The notes below the pieces were generated by a model that saw only the letters and a list, made by a program, of their open reading frames with translations, did no database searches and was not told the DNA's origin. 28,519 nucleotides of DNA from Sergeia podlipaevii (Eukaryota > Euglenozoa > Kinetoplastea > Trypanosomatida > Trypanosomatidae): the NCBI GenBank assembly GCA_030849805.1, contig JASANZ010001973.1, forward strand, positions 1 through 28,519, in the 5' to 3' direction. How positions within the stretch are numbered: the first letter of the stretch is position 1; every line of letters starts with the position of its first letter. The translations under genes were made by a program, and so were the position numbers. Below, piece by piece: positions 9,015 to 19,600 of this stretch.

Positions 9015-10568
9015 TCACCAGAATCCTTTCAGCAACCACCACCCTAAGCGGCGCTTCTCGGCTTCCGTTGCAGCTGTGTCCACGCCAGTTACAGAGCCTC
9101 TCTCTGCTTCGCTCGTTACGTTTCCTGCCATGCTCGCCATGCTCTTGTCCGTGTCCTCACTGCCACCTTGAGAGACTCCATCACCACTGCCACTGGAGGA
9201 AGAGCTTACCGACTGCTTTGTAAATGTCTCTGGCTCACACTCCTGCTGATGTTGTTGCCTTTGCTGCTGCTGTGAGTTAGAAGGACAGGAATCGCTTTCC
9301 ATTCGCGGCTCGCTCATGCTACTGCTGGAGGTGGCACTGGCAGAGCAGCGGAGCACGCGGTACGGTGCGGGAGCCCCCACCTCAATGTTGTGCGCTGTGG
9401 ACAAGGAGTAGTGGTTTTCGTCATCATCCTCGGCGATTCTGTCCTCGGTCTCCTTATCTGGATTGATAATACCCAGAAAGCGCTCTCGGTACCATTGGGT
9501 GTCCTCCTGCCCGTCAAACTTCATCATCTGCAGCAGTGGGTCACTCCCAAAGAGTGACTTGCTGACGTCTGTCATAATGAGACGGCCTATCGCGTCGTCG
9601 CGTTCGAGCACGACAATTGCACAGTTTGGTGGATTACTCATCGTCTCAAACACCTCCATAGGCACTCTAAACCAACGTCCAACAAACAGGCGAATGAGCA
9701 GTCCATGGGAGACAATCACTACGTTTTGGTCATTACCAGCGGCAGCACCAAGGCTATTCGGCGGCAGCACGCCTCTGTCCATGGCATCGCCAAGGTCGCT
9801 GATGGTTTCATCACCAACTCCACCGCCGTTGTTGTTGTTGTTGGAGACATCATAGCCACGCGGGTGTGACAAAGCAGTAGAAGATGAGATATCCACGCCG
9901 CCACTGGCGTTGTATGACCTGATCGTGGTGATGCCACGAGCATGCGGCCTCTCTTGCCCACTCCAACGACCCATGGACAGGCAGGACACCTCCCTTGCAG
10001 GGTCCTCCATCATGCCCTCATTCATGTTCGGAACGGTGAGGCCAAGCCGCTCTCTTAGCAAAGAATCAAAGAAGCCCGACACGCGATCCCCAACGTCAGC
10101 GCTGCTCTCACCAAAAGGAAAGCGATAATAAAGACGACTAAAGCGATTGCGTGCGGCCCACGTTTGGTCCATCAGCTCCATTGGTTGATAGTTCCCCATC
10201 TCTTGCTCACGCAGTCGTTCGTCCTCGCGCTCGCCTTGAATTTGTGAATCCGTGAGGCTCTTACGTATCTCCTCGAGTGTTTGTCGCGTGCGAGTGTATG
10301 GGGAGTAGTAAATGTACAGCTTCTCCTCACCGATAATTTGCTTTAGACGGCGGCCGCAGTCAAAAGCCTGCGCACGGCCACGACATGTAAGGGGAATGCG
10401 CCAGTCAGGTGTGGTGCTGTATATCGTCCTATCCACGTTAGCCTCAGACTCACCATGACGCACAAGGAGCAGGCGACGCGGCAGCCATTGATGCTGCACA
10501 CGGTGCTGGTCGCGGCTAACAAACGTTTGATTGGGGTAATACAGAAGTTTTCCGCATGTGCGCCTCAT
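9015..10568 (-). CDS. Histidine-phosphatase superfamily protein (phosphoglycerate-mutase-like), catalytically intact
   Basis: A 517-residue protein. The frame opens at a GTG at 10610, but the first ATG at 10568 is taken as the start. The short Arg-rich N-terminus (MRRTCGKLLYY) may be a mitochondrial leader. The domain begins at once: LLLVRHGES with Arg37, catalytic His38 and Gly39; TTPDWRIPL; YYSPYTRTRQT with Arg93 and Arg95; LREQEMGNY; PFGESSADVGDRV with Glu154; and VSHG with His288. All expected pocket residues are present, so phosphatase activity on a phospho-ester is likely, but the substrate cannot be read from the sequence. The closest family branch appears to be AT74/DET1-like rather than glycolytic mutase. 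An insertion at about 178-278, rich in Gly, Asn and Ser, separates Glu154 from His288. The C-terminal ~130 residues are a disordered Ser/Gln/Glu tail. Confidence 0.9.
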   Translation of the reverse strand: MRRTCGKLLYYPNQTFVSRDQHRVQHQWLPRRLLLVRHGESEANVDRTIYSTTPDWRIPLTCRGRAQAFDCGRRLKQIIGEEKLYIYYSPYTRTRQTLEEIRKSLTDSQIQGEREDERLREQEMGNYQPMELMDQTWAARNRFSRLYYRFPFGESSADVGDRVSGFFDSLLRERLGLTVPNMNEGMMEDPAREVSCLSMGRWSGQERPHARGITTIRSYNASGGVDISSSTALSHPRGYDVSNNNNNGGGVGDETISDLGDAMDRGVLPPNSLGAAAGNDQNVVIVSHGLLIRLFVGRWFRVPMEVFETMSNPPNCAIVVLERDDAIGRLIMTDVSKSLFGSDPLLQMMKFDGQEDTQWYRERFLGIINPDKETEDRIAEDDDENHYSLSTAHNIEVGAPAPYRVLRCSASATSSSSMSEPRMESDSCPSNSQQQQRQQHQQECEPETFTKQSVSSSSSGSGDGVSQGGSEDTDKSMASMAGNVTSEAERGSVTGVDTAATEAEKRRLGWWLLKGFW

Positions 10569-10647
10569 GGCGATGTATGTGTATGTGTGTGTATCCACTC
10601 CGCCGCTCACGCTATGTGAGTATAGGTAAATGTATCTGTGGAGAATG

Positions 10648-10704
10648 CTATACTATGAGTAAGAAGAGAAGCAAACGCAAAAGGGAGAGAAAAAAAAAAG
10701 GAGG
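10648..10704 (-). promoter_or_regulatory. Predicted trans-splice acceptor of the intact PGM-like gene
   Basis: A strong sense-strand pyrimidine tract (plus strand purine run 10679-10703), followed by CTCATAG ending at 10653 and TATAG ending at 10648. The predicted 5' UTR is about 80 nt. The GTG of the longer frame lies inside this UTR, consistent with starting at the ATG at 10568. Confidence 0.5.
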
Positions 10705-11587
10705 CGTACTTTTCTATATCCTGTCTACAATGAAACGCTAACGCCCTTTCTCTTTATCAAGTGCCTCTCCTTTGTATACTGTCCACCACGCAAGTATCTG
10801 CACACTACAGTTTCTTATTAAAACAACAAAAAAAAAAAAGAAGAAGCATCAAAGAAAAATAGCGTACTTGATTGTCAAAACATAAAACATGGGACTGAGA
10901 AAAAAAAAAAAAAATAGCAGTGTACTGAAGTCTGCTTTACAACACAGTGAAGAAGGCACCCCAATTTTTCTTCTTCCTTGTAAGCATTTGTAATTGCTTT
11001 TTTTTTATTTTCCCTGCATTGAATTGGTAATCATATGTAAGGTTATCTGCTCTCGATAAAGGAGCAAATGGGGGTAGGGAGGGGGGGGTTACCCCCCTCT
11101 TGCCCTGTGTACTGTTTCTGCTATCTGACGCACACACACACATATATATATACTACGCAACTTGTATTGAAAAGAGAGGAGGGAATACTCGCGCACATAC
11201 ACCCCCATGCATACTGAAAAGCTCTCTCACTGCATTCATTGACATAGTGCGCAGAGTTTCTCCTCGCAGTGATGTTCTGTACTTCAATTGATAGAAATTG
11301 GCAGCCTTTTTCTCGTCCGCTTCTCGAGTATTTTTTCTTTTTGATATTCAATATTGTATATTCCATCCTTCTCTCTGTGCACAGGTGCAGTTGCTGAGCG
11401 CGTGTCAAGTCTCCCTCCTTTTGTACGGAGGCTGGGACCCTACATCTGAGCTCATCACTGCGTCTATATGACAGCGTGTCTCTCTCTCTCTCACTTGAGT
11501 TACAACAAACAAATATATGTATTACCGATGATGCCTTGCTCCGTCATGTGTTGGGGTATTCAAAAGAGAGAGAGGGGGTGTGTTTTG

Positions 11588-11588
11588 N
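11588..11588. other. Unresolved base (N)
   Basis: The only ambiguous base in the window. It lies in non-coding sequence beside a homopolymer and microsatellite. Confidence 0.95.
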
Positions 11589-11616
11589 CATACTAGACAA
11601 AAAAAAAAAAAATGAC

Positions 11617-11642
11617 GCACACACGCACACACATGCACACAC

Positions 11643-11679
<37 letters not shown>

Positions 11680-11680
11680 A
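11617..11680. repeat. Compound microsatellite (CA)n-(TA)n-(GA)n
   Basis: Three abutting dinucleotide tracts, CA-rich, then TA, then GA, directly after an A-run of about 14. An ambiguous base lies just upstream at 11588, so repeat length here may be poorly resolved. Confidence 0.9.
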
Positions 11681-12369
11681 GGGGAGAGGGATAAAGTGGT
11701 CAGCTCTCTTGAAAAAATCTCAAACAAAATAAAAAGAAGGTCCGCAGCAGCACATATACGGCATCACAGCATAGCCTGCGCACAAAGTAGAGCACATCAC
11801 TTGGAATTCTTTTCTTTTTACAAAAACAACAAAAAAAAAGAAAATGTCGCATAAGTGCAATGGCAGACAGAGGCTTTTTGTACGTCACAGACCGCGTAGC
11901 AAATACGTTGTAAAAACAATAATATTTGTAATGAAAAAAAAAGAAAAAATGGGAGAGGGGAAAGGGAGAGGAAAAAAAAAAAAAGCAGTCAAAAGGCTTT
12001 TGTACGCCTCGACTTGCTAGTATTAGCAATTTTGTTTGTTTGTTTGTGTGTTTTGCAAAATAGAATGGAAAAAAAGGGGGGGAAAAAATGCGATTATGTT
12101 CTTGGAACAAAAAGGGGACAATATAGAGCACATCGTATAATAAAAAAAAAAGCACTGTTGCACGATTGTGTGATAATCAATTTGAAAAGATATAGCTGAA
12201 TCTAGTGAAAAGATGAAGCAACAGTATTGACTCCGTCACATATGGTGTGACTGAGAAACGCAAAGCATCCATATTATCTTCCTCCTCTCCCAAAACAAAG
12301 TAACATACTGACCGCTACATGTAATAGCCAGAGAAAAGAAAAAGGAAGCAGGAAGAGAGAGAGAGAAGC

Positions 12370-15300
12370 TCATGGATGAATAACAAAATCAATGTCCTTA
12401 TACGGCTTGAAGCAGCGAATCGACAAGCTGGAGGTTAGTACGGTTAGACTCGATAGCACCATCGCAGCCCCCGCCAGCACCGGTGGAACCTGTATCCTCA
12501 GTAGTGGAAACAGCAAGCCACTCGCGATGGGCAGCATAAGCGCATTATAGGCGAAGGCCCATACAAAATTACCATAAATCCTGCGCACTGTCACACCGGA
12601 GAGCCGCAACAAATTGAGCAAATCCACGAGGGAGTTGCGGATCAGCACCGCGTCAGCGGCCTCCACAGCGATCTGTGTTCCTGCACCGAGTGCAACGCCA
12701 ACGTCAGCTTGAGCAAGAGCAGGGCTGTCGTTGATGCCGTCGCCGACAAATATGACGCGATGGCGTACTCCGGTGTCGTCGCCATCCACGCCTTGCAGGG
12801 TCCGCACCACCTTCGCCTTGTCTCCTGGAAGCACCTCCGCATACACGCACGACACCTCGTCATCACTGCCGCTTGTGATGCCGACCTCCCGCGCCACACG
12901 CGCCGCTACACCGGCATTGTCACCTGTCACCATCAAGACGCGAATTCCTCGGGACTTCAAGTGGGCTACTACCGCAGCCGCCTCCGGCTTGGGCTCGTCA
13001 GCCAGCGCTACGACTACACATGCAACGCCGTCAATCGCGCCGACGACGGTGGTGAGTCCATCGCCAGCGTGTTTGGACACCAAGTTAGCAACTAAAGAGC
13101 TCACGGAGATGCCGCTGGTGCGCATGAGAGCCATGTTGCCCACCAACACGCGATGCTCACACAATAAAGAGATTGGAGAGAAAGAAGAGCCTTCGGTGAC
13201 AGTAATGGTAGCCTCCATGCCAAGACCCGTGTGGGTCACTACATCCTCAACGGAAAGTGCACACGCCTCGTCCGCTGCATCCCTGCTGATGTTGCTCTCA
13301 TGTTTGTCTCCGGGCATGGGCTTGCTCAGAGCCGCACTCACTGCACACGCGACTGGATGCGTGGACTGCCCCTCCACGGCGGCAATAAGTCTGCGTGCCA
13401 GCACACGTCCAACCACAACACCTCCTTTACTGGACATACCAACGGCCTTTGTCGCACCGATGCTGCTCAGCTTTCCTTTCTCTCCGCTCTTGCCAGCGGG
13501 CATGTATTCATAAGACCGCACCTGCAACTTGCCTTCCGTAATGGTGCCCGTCTTGTCGAACACGACGCACGTCGCATTTCGGGCTGCCTCGAGCACAGCC
13601 CCGGACTTGATAAGAACCCCAGACTGAGCCCCAACGCCAGTGCCCACCATGATCGCTGTAGGTGTCGCCAGCCCCAGCGCGCATGGACACGCAACCACGA
13701 CGGTCGAGATGAAAAAGTTCAGCGCAAACGCGGTCGCGGAGGTGTGCGCGGGACGCCAGGCCGCCGGATACGCGTTCGTCCAGCCCAACAGGAGCCACAC
13801 CACCAGCGTGAGCAGCGACACCGCAATCACGAATGGCGTGAAGTACATGGCCACTTTATCTGCAATCCTCTGCACTGATGGCTTCGTGTTCTGCGCCTCC
13901 TCCACAATGTGAAGGATGTGTGAGAGCACCGTGTCGCTGCCCACCTCCTCGGCGACCACGAGCAGAGTGGCGGATACGTTGAGGGTGCCACCCACTACCT
14001 TGTCACCGGTGCGCACAGTTCGCGGCAGCGACTCACCGGTAATCATCTGCTCATCCACTTCTGACGTGCCGCTGATGACGGTGCCATCCACGGGAATTCG
14101 CTCCCCCGCGAACACGCGTACGCGAGCCCCACGAATGATGGATGCGGAAGGGACACGCATCTCCCCCGACTCTGTCACGAGTAACGAAACAGGAGGCACG
14201 AGATTCATGAGAGCGACAAGAGCGCTGCTGGTGCTCCTCTTCGCGCGAGATTCAAGAAAGCGTCCCAGCAGCATAAAAGTGGTCAACATTCCTGCCGTGT
14301 CAAAGTAGGTCTGCACATAACTGGAAAAGAGAGAGATCAGAAACGCAATCACCGAGTACACGTACGTGCTACCCACACCGATGGCCACCAGCGAGTCCAT
14401 AGTGAACACGTGTCCGTGCTGGTAGCTCTGATAGGCGCCTATAAAGAACTGTCGGCCGTAGTATACCACAATAGGCGTGGCGGCGAGAAACTGGATCAAG
14501 TCCATCACAAGCGCCACAGTCGGACTGCGGCCGTCGCCTTCTCCGGATGATGGGGCGTGCATGATGTCTGTGAACGCCATCAGGGTCATCGCAATCGCAA
14601 GAGGGATCGAAAGCACCGCGCTGCAGATGACCTTGTGCTTGAGATCGCTGATCTCCTGCGTACGCTCAAGAGCCATCCGACTCGCGTCTTCAGATGTAGC
14701 CGGCGTGTCTTGGACGCTTGTAACGTCGATCACCTCGCCGGCTCCGTTGCCTCCACTCCTGCTTCCATCAATGAAAACGGGTGGAGGCGCCACGGTGCCT
14801 TTGCTGTTGTCTGGCAAAAAGGTCACCTTGCCCTCTCCTCCACATGCTGCCTCGCCATCGACTCCTGTGGCAGCAGTGGTAGCAGCGGGCAGTGTCGTAC
14901 GCAAGAGGCTGGGCCTATAACCAGCCTGTGACACCGCTCTCATCACAGCGTCTAGTGACGCCTTCGTTGCACCGGCTGAATGAATAACTTTGGCTCTCAT
15001 CGTCGCAAAGTTGACACTTACATCTGCCACCCCCTCTACTCCGCGCAATGAGCGCTCAATACGCGCGGCGCACGAACCGCAAGACATTCCCTCAATCAAA
15101 ATATGCGTCTCTGCTGGTCTTACATGCGCAGATGCTGCTGCCGCTGCTGCTGCCGTCGCCGCCTTTCTCGTTGTGTGATGATTCGGCGCACCAGCACGAC
15201 CTTGAACAATGGCTGCATCACGTTTTCCCCTTCCTGTCCTGTTAGGCTTCACTTGGTTGTCACTCTCAGCCTCATCCCCACCACCGCGACGGCGACGCTG

Positions 15301-16254
15301 CAGCCGCAGCGGCTCCTCCTCCGCTTCATCGTCCTGGGAAGTGAGTTCTACCACACGAATATCCTCTCCTTCTCCGCCCTTGTGCTGCGGCGGCATCGTC
15401 GCGAAGTCCTTGTCGAGCTGAAGCGCTCCTGGGCCAGCGATCACCGTGTACCCGAGCTCCACTACGCGCGCCAGAACTTGTACGACGCCCTCCACATTGC
15501 CTGCCGACACCATCACATCGGCTCTTTGCAAACCAAAATCTACCCCAACCTCCACCACTCCAACAACATTGCGGAGCAAATCATCTTCAATCCGCGCAGC
15601 GCAGCTCGCACACGACATGCCGCCAATATAGAATGAAGTAAACAATTTCCCTGAAAGCTGCTGCTGTTGTTGGTGGTCGCGTTCTTCCTGAGAAGAAACG
15701 GTCAAGTCGGCGGCAACATCAGCGGCAATTGGGAGCATTGACAACATTCCAGACCTCTCAGTTGGGCTGCGCTGCCCCTGCTCGTGTGTATCCTCATCCT
15801 GCTGCTGCATATCGCCCATGGAACTGTGTGCGCTTGCTGACAAAATACCAGTATTGCTACTGCTTCTGTTTGAATCAGAAAGAGAAGGAGAAGGCGTGCG
15901 CTTTGTAAACAACTTCTCTGTCCAAATATGCAGGGAACGCACGAGGGAAGCACCTGTGGGCACGCCGAGCTCAGAGTTGTGGGGTAGTTGTTGTGATTCT
16001 GCTAAGCGTGTGTGGTCCTCGTAAACGTCAGCGCGTTCGTCGTAAGAGAAGTTGCAGAGATGATAGTAGTAGTAATAGTAATGGGGTCTTTCCTGGAGCT
16101 CAACAGCGGCGTCACGCTGAAGTTGCTTGTGACGACGAGCAGGAACAATCAGTAAGCGGCGTATAGCAACAGATCTCTGCCGTTGATGTGGATTGGAGTT
16201 GGTGGAGGCGCAGGTACCGTAGTCACGATCCATAAGTGGCGTGGTTGCTGACAT
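12370..16254 (-). CDS. ATP7: P1B-1-type copper-transporting ATPase with two heavy-metal-binding domains
   Basis: A 1294-residue protein with an ATG start. It exports Cu(I) across a membrane using ATP (plasma membrane or secretory/endosomal compartments). After a long disordered N-terminus (1-205, with a Tyr run at 59-64) come two HMA domains with GMSCASC (Cys215, Cys218) and GMSCGSC (Cys392, Cys395). The core has TGES (739-742) in the actuator domain, CPC (Cys856-Pro-Cys858) in the membrane, DKTGT with phospho-acceptor Asp900, the His966-Pro967 nucleotide motif, TGDN (1110-1113) and GDGIND (1171-1176). Tyr1236-Asn1237 and Met1265-x-x-Ser-Ser in the last two spans are the P1B-1 signature for Cu(I)/Ag(I). 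Hydrophobic segments fit the usual eight spans. Human ATP7A/B have six HMA domains; two is usual in fungi and protists. It is probably involved in copper homeostasis and detoxification. Confidence 0.95.
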   Translation of the reverse strand: MSATTPLMDRDYGTCASTNSNPHQRQRSVAIRRLLIVPARRHKQLQRDAAVELQERPHYYYYYYHLCNFSYDERADVYEDHTRLAESQQLPHNSELGVPTGASLVRSLHIWTEKLFTKRTPSPSLSDSNRSSSNTGILSASAHSSMGDMQQQDEDTHEQGQRSPTERSGMLSMLPIAADVAADLTVSSQEERDHQQQQQLSGKLFTSFYIGGMSCASCAARIEDDLLRNVVGVVEVGVDFGLQRADVMVSAGNVEGVVQVLARVVELGYTVIAGPGALQLDKDFATMPPQHKGGEGEDIRVVELTSQDDEAEEEPLRLQRRRRGGGDEAESDNQVKPNRTGRGKRDAAIVQGRAGAPNHHTTRKAATAAAAAAASAHVRPAETHILIEGMSCGSCAARIERSLRGVEGVADVSVNFATMRAKVIHSAGATKASLDAVMRAVSQAGYRPSLLRTTLPAATTAATGVDGEAACGGEGKVTFLPDNSKGTVAPPPVFIDGSRSGGNGAGEVIDVTSVQDTPATSEDASRMALERTQEISDLKHKVICSAVLSIPLAIAMTLMAFTDIMHAPSSGEGDGRSPTVALVMDLIQFLAATPIVVYYGRQFFIGAYQSYQHGHVFTMDSLVAIGVGSTYVYSVIAFLISLFSSYVQTYFDTAGMLTTFMLLGRFLESRAKRSTSSALVALMNLVPPVSLLVTESGEMRVPSASIIRGARVRVFAGERIPVDGTVISGTSEVDEQMITGESLPRTVRTGDKVVGGTLNVSATLLVVAEEVGSDTVLSHILHIVEEAQNTKPSVQRIADKVAMYFTPFVIAVSLLTLVVWLLLGWTNAYPAAWRPAHTSATAFALNFFISTVVVACPCALGLATPTAIMVGTGVGAQSGVLIKSGAVLEAARNATCVVFDKTGTITEGKLQVRSYEYMPAGKSGEKGKLSSIGATKAVGMSSKGGVVVGRVLARRLIAAVEGQSTHPVACAVSAALSKPMPGDKHESNISRDAADEACALSVEDVVTHTGLGMEATITVTEGSSFSPISLLCEHRVLVGNMALMRTSGISVSSLVANLVSKHAGDGLTTVVGAIDGVACVVVALADEPKPEAAAVVAHLKSRGIRVLMVTGDNAGVAARVAREVGITSGSDDEVSCVYAEVLPGDKAKVVRTLQGVDGDDTGVRHRVIFVGDGINDSPALAQADVGVALGAGTQIAVEAADAVLIRNSLVDLLNLLRLSGVTVRRIYGNFVWAFAYNALMLPIASGLLFPLLRIQVPPVLAGAAMVLSSLTVLTSSLSIRCFKPYKDIDFVIHP

Positions 16255-16273
16255 TTTTTTTTTTTAAAAAAAG

Positions 16274-16320
16274 CTTCACTATTAGCAAAAACAATAATAG
16301 CAAGCAAGCAAAAAGCAGAT
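16274..16320 (-). promoter_or_regulatory. Candidate trans-splice acceptor and A-rich leader of the copper ATPase
   Basis: In the sense direction a loose T-rich tract (GCTTTTTGCTTGCTTGC, then TTGTTTTTGC) is followed by TAATAG ending at 16279 and GAAG ending at 16274. The remaining leader to the ATG at 16254 is T7 then A11. The pyrimidine tract is weaker than at neighbouring genes. Confidence 0.35.
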
Positions 16321-16503
16321 AGCTTTAAAAGTTTGTGAAGTCAAATTACGTGACTTATTGATTCTCTACTAAAACATTTTTTTGTCAGCATAAAAGTGTA
16401 AGAAAAGAAAAGATAAAGTGGAAATATGCATTTTCAAAATTTGAAAGGGGAAAAAGAGATGGAGTAGCAATTGAGATATTTCTTAATGTACGCTCGTTCA
16501 GTG

Positions 16504-16536
<33 letters not shown>
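16504..16536. repeat. (TTG)n microsatellite
   Basis: About eleven consecutive TTG units (CAA in the transcript), just downstream of the DUF3223-like gene. Confidence 0.9.
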
Positions 16537-16538
<2 letters not shown>

Positions 16539-16606
16539 TTGGTTTGGTGTTGTCATTAACTTTAGATGTGATGTTCTGGGCCTATAGCATAAGTGTATAT
16601 AAAATA

Positions 16607-19600
16607 TCACACATAGCGCTCGCGCTTTTGCCCAGCCATGGTGCTCGTGATGGGAATTTCATCTGGCGCACCCCATAGCACCAAGTGTGGATGCAACGTA
16701 TGGGGGCTGCTCCTTGTGTAGCACTCCTCAAGGTCAGCAGCGATGAACGTTCCGCACACTCTCTCAATCACAAAGGTTGGAGCCGCTGTCGTCGTGTGCG
16801 CACGCCCTAGCTGTGTGCTCGAGCGCGCAGTAGTGTCAGCAGTGCCTGCCTCGCAAGCGTGGCGCGCCATCTCTCTCATGCGCTTGTCGACGCCTTCATT
16901 CAATGTGATGACTTCAGCAGTAGCAGCAGCAGTGACCCTGTGGTCCTCCACGGCGGCCACGTACACCTCTGCGATGCCACACCCGCGAAGGTGTGAGTAA
17001 TAACGCGGGTGATGACGTAGTACGTACAAGGCGAGCGCGCGGTCCACGGGGAACAGCGTCGTACGACACGCAAAAGAAGGGGCCAGCGAAGATGAAGAAG
17101 TGGCGGCTGCGCTGCCACCGGAGGCTGAAAGAGCAGCATCACCACCAGCGCCAGCAATAGCACCATTAGATAAATCAAGTATAGAGCCTTCATGTGTGCG
17201 CCGATCTACTGTATGCTTCATGAGCGACGAGTAGTAGTGCGAGAGCATCCCCTTCATCCGTACCAAGGAGGCCCTTTCCTCCACGTTCAATACCCCTGGC
17301 GGTGGTGGCAGTGCCAGTGCAGACGCGGGCGGCAGTTGTCGCTGTTGTTGTTGCGTCGCTGCTGCTGCATTCTCCATCTCCGCAGCCGCAGCGGTCCACG
17401 GCACGCACTTTCGGGGTTGGTGCAGGCGTTCCACCCGACTCCCGTCGCCCTTGCCTGCTGCGTAGCAGTAACACGCCATCACACTCCACTCCACCACCGC
17501 TCCACACGTTCTCTGCAGCAGCGGGCAGCCGTCAGCGGCGCGCAACCCCACCAGCTGGATGCCACATCCAATGATGTAAGCAGCGTGTGGGTGGCTTTGA
17601 AGAACACGCAGCAGCACGGCCTCCTCCGCCCTTCGCAGCGTGACGACGCGCACGTGTGTGGGGACTAATGTAGTACTGACTGCCTGTTGCTGCTGCTTCT
17701 GACGAGTGGTGGCGGCAGAGTCAGATTCATAAAGATCGGCCCCTTCGAGTCTTGCTTTACGAGGGGTTGGAGCTAGCGCCGCGCTATTGTTTAGTTTTCC
17801 GCCTTCACTCTGGCACCGCACTCCTTCTCCTCCACTGCCACCATTAACAAGGGGAATGCTCTGATAGGTACGGCCAGGGCGTGTGTTGTAGATGTGAAGG
17901 AGCAGCCCAGCCAGTGCCTCGTGTCCACCTTCCTCCACAAGACGCATAGAGGCGTAGGCGGATCGCACCTCGCCGGCCTCGCCGTCGTGTAGTTTCCTAC
18001 ACGCTTGAGCAAAGAAGTTCACTGGTGATCCGATGCTGCACTCCTGACCGGAGGCCTGAACAAACGTCAAGTACAGATTGCGAGTGCCAGGCCGGATATG
18101 AAGCTCCTGCACCCCTTGCCGCTTGCACTTGACATAGACCGCGATGAGGTCCGCTTGTAGCGCGCGCAAGATGAAGTCCATCTGGGGACGAGATAGCACA
18201 AGGCGCTGTGTCGCTGCAGCAGCAGCAGTGGTCAGATTGCTTGCGGGACGAGGCAGGCTAGAGCCAATCCGGCATATCATATCCGCAAGCTCCTCCACGA
18301 CGGGACGGACAGAGTCTGTAGAGATGGCGAAGACAGGATCGGTAAACCATCGCGTGTGGGTGGCAGCGGTGCTAGCAAGAGGCTCAGAAGTAGTCGCCAC
18401 CGCCGCTGCAGCGCCTCCGCAAAAAAGCAGCTGGCCCTCGAAGCCTTCCCAGTTGATGGCGGTGTGCCAGCGCCACTCGCCGCCTTGAGGGCCGTAAATA
18501 GAAAAAGAAGAGCTCTTTGGCGCACTCGTGAGCAGCGGCGGGGGTAACAGGCACGTTGGCGCGGTAGCAGACAAGGTCGACGCCACATCTTGTTCCTTCC
18601 GCTTTGTAAGCGCATTCGCCGCCTTGTCACATCGTCGGCGCTCCTCTGTCAGCAGGAGTCCACACCGCCGCCCCATCTCCAGCAGCAAACGCGACCGCAG
18701 TCGCAGCAGCACATGAACGTCTCGCGCGCAGGCAGCAAGCACGACCTCCCACACGGGCACAAAGAAGCACAGCAGAGGGTCTTGAGGCAGTGGAGAAAGA
18801 AAAAACCCATGCTGATCGCGCGGGCACTCACGTGGAGCAAACGGTCTGAACACGTCCTCGTATCTCTTTGGGTGGTTCGTGGAAGCGGAAATGGTGGTAG
18901 CCGTAGTTGCGGCCCTTCTGCTGCCGCTGAGCGCTTCATCCTCCCTACTCACATCCAAGAGAAGAGTACTATCTTTATCTAAAACAACACCGCCATCGTT
19001 AACTTCATCATTTGATCCCTTCAAAGCGGCAGTCATTTCCGCCGCCGCTTCAGCTGCTGTTGCTGTTACTGAATTGCGGTCAGTGGAAAAAAGATCGCGC
19101 GGGGCGACGGCGGTGGCAAAGCTACCGAGTGGGTTCGCCGAACTCACCGTTGCGCCGCGTCGCTCCTCCCACTCCTCTGCAGCTAGCTGCAAGAGAACCG
19201 TGACTGCCGTCTTAAGGAATGAAGCGGGGGCTGCAGAGCTGCTGCCAGGTGAGCCAGCTGTGTTGACACTATTGCTGTTGCTGCTGCTGCGCAGATTTGC
19301 AAGTTGGCAATAATACGCCACGCACGCGCGGAGTCTCTCGCGTAACTCCTGGAAACTTCCGCAAGGCTGCAGCTCCGCATCGATAGCTCCCTCCGTACCA
19401 TTCCCTCCCTCCAGTTTGCAGTTGGGGCCTGCTCCCGAGGTGCCCGGCTGCGTCAGTAGAGAAGCAGCCGCTGCCCCTGTCATCCAGGGCTGCCTGCGTG
19501 TGCTAGAAGGAAGCACAGCATCAAAGTATACCAGCGTCAAAGAGTAAAACAAGAGAGCTTCCTGCAGAGGCACAGAGCACTCAGCCGCAAGCTGCGATAT

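Larger units (their letters stand above)
10569..12369. other. 1.8-kb intergenic region downstream of the copper ATPase
   Basis: The longest gap in the window. It should hold the 3' UTR of the ATPase and the leader of the phosphatase. It contains A-runs (10829, 10901, 11600, 11970), a G/C hairpin at 11080-11100, a more complex patch at about 11400-11480, a CA-TA-GA compound microsatellite at 11617-11680 and one unresolved base at 11588. Longer frames here are low-complexity with non-ATG starts. No gene is supported. Confidence 0.65.
16255..16606. other. Short intergenic region with a TTG repeat
   Basis: The shortest gap in the window (352 nt). It has a TTG trinucleotide repeat at 16504-16536 and the T/A runs at the ATPase start. 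It holds the 3' end of the DUF3223-like gene transcript and the ATPase leader. No gene is seen. Confidence 0.7.

Noticed and set aside
11700..12155. 151-codon minus-strand frame in the gap downstream of the copper ATPase
   Set aside because: Non-ATG start (GTG), Phe/Leu-rich from T-runs, no acceptor and no recognisable motif.
12731..13513. Long plus-strand frame (260 codons) opposite the copper ATPase
   Set aside because: Antisense shadow of a strongly supported gene with all catalytic motifs on the minus strand.
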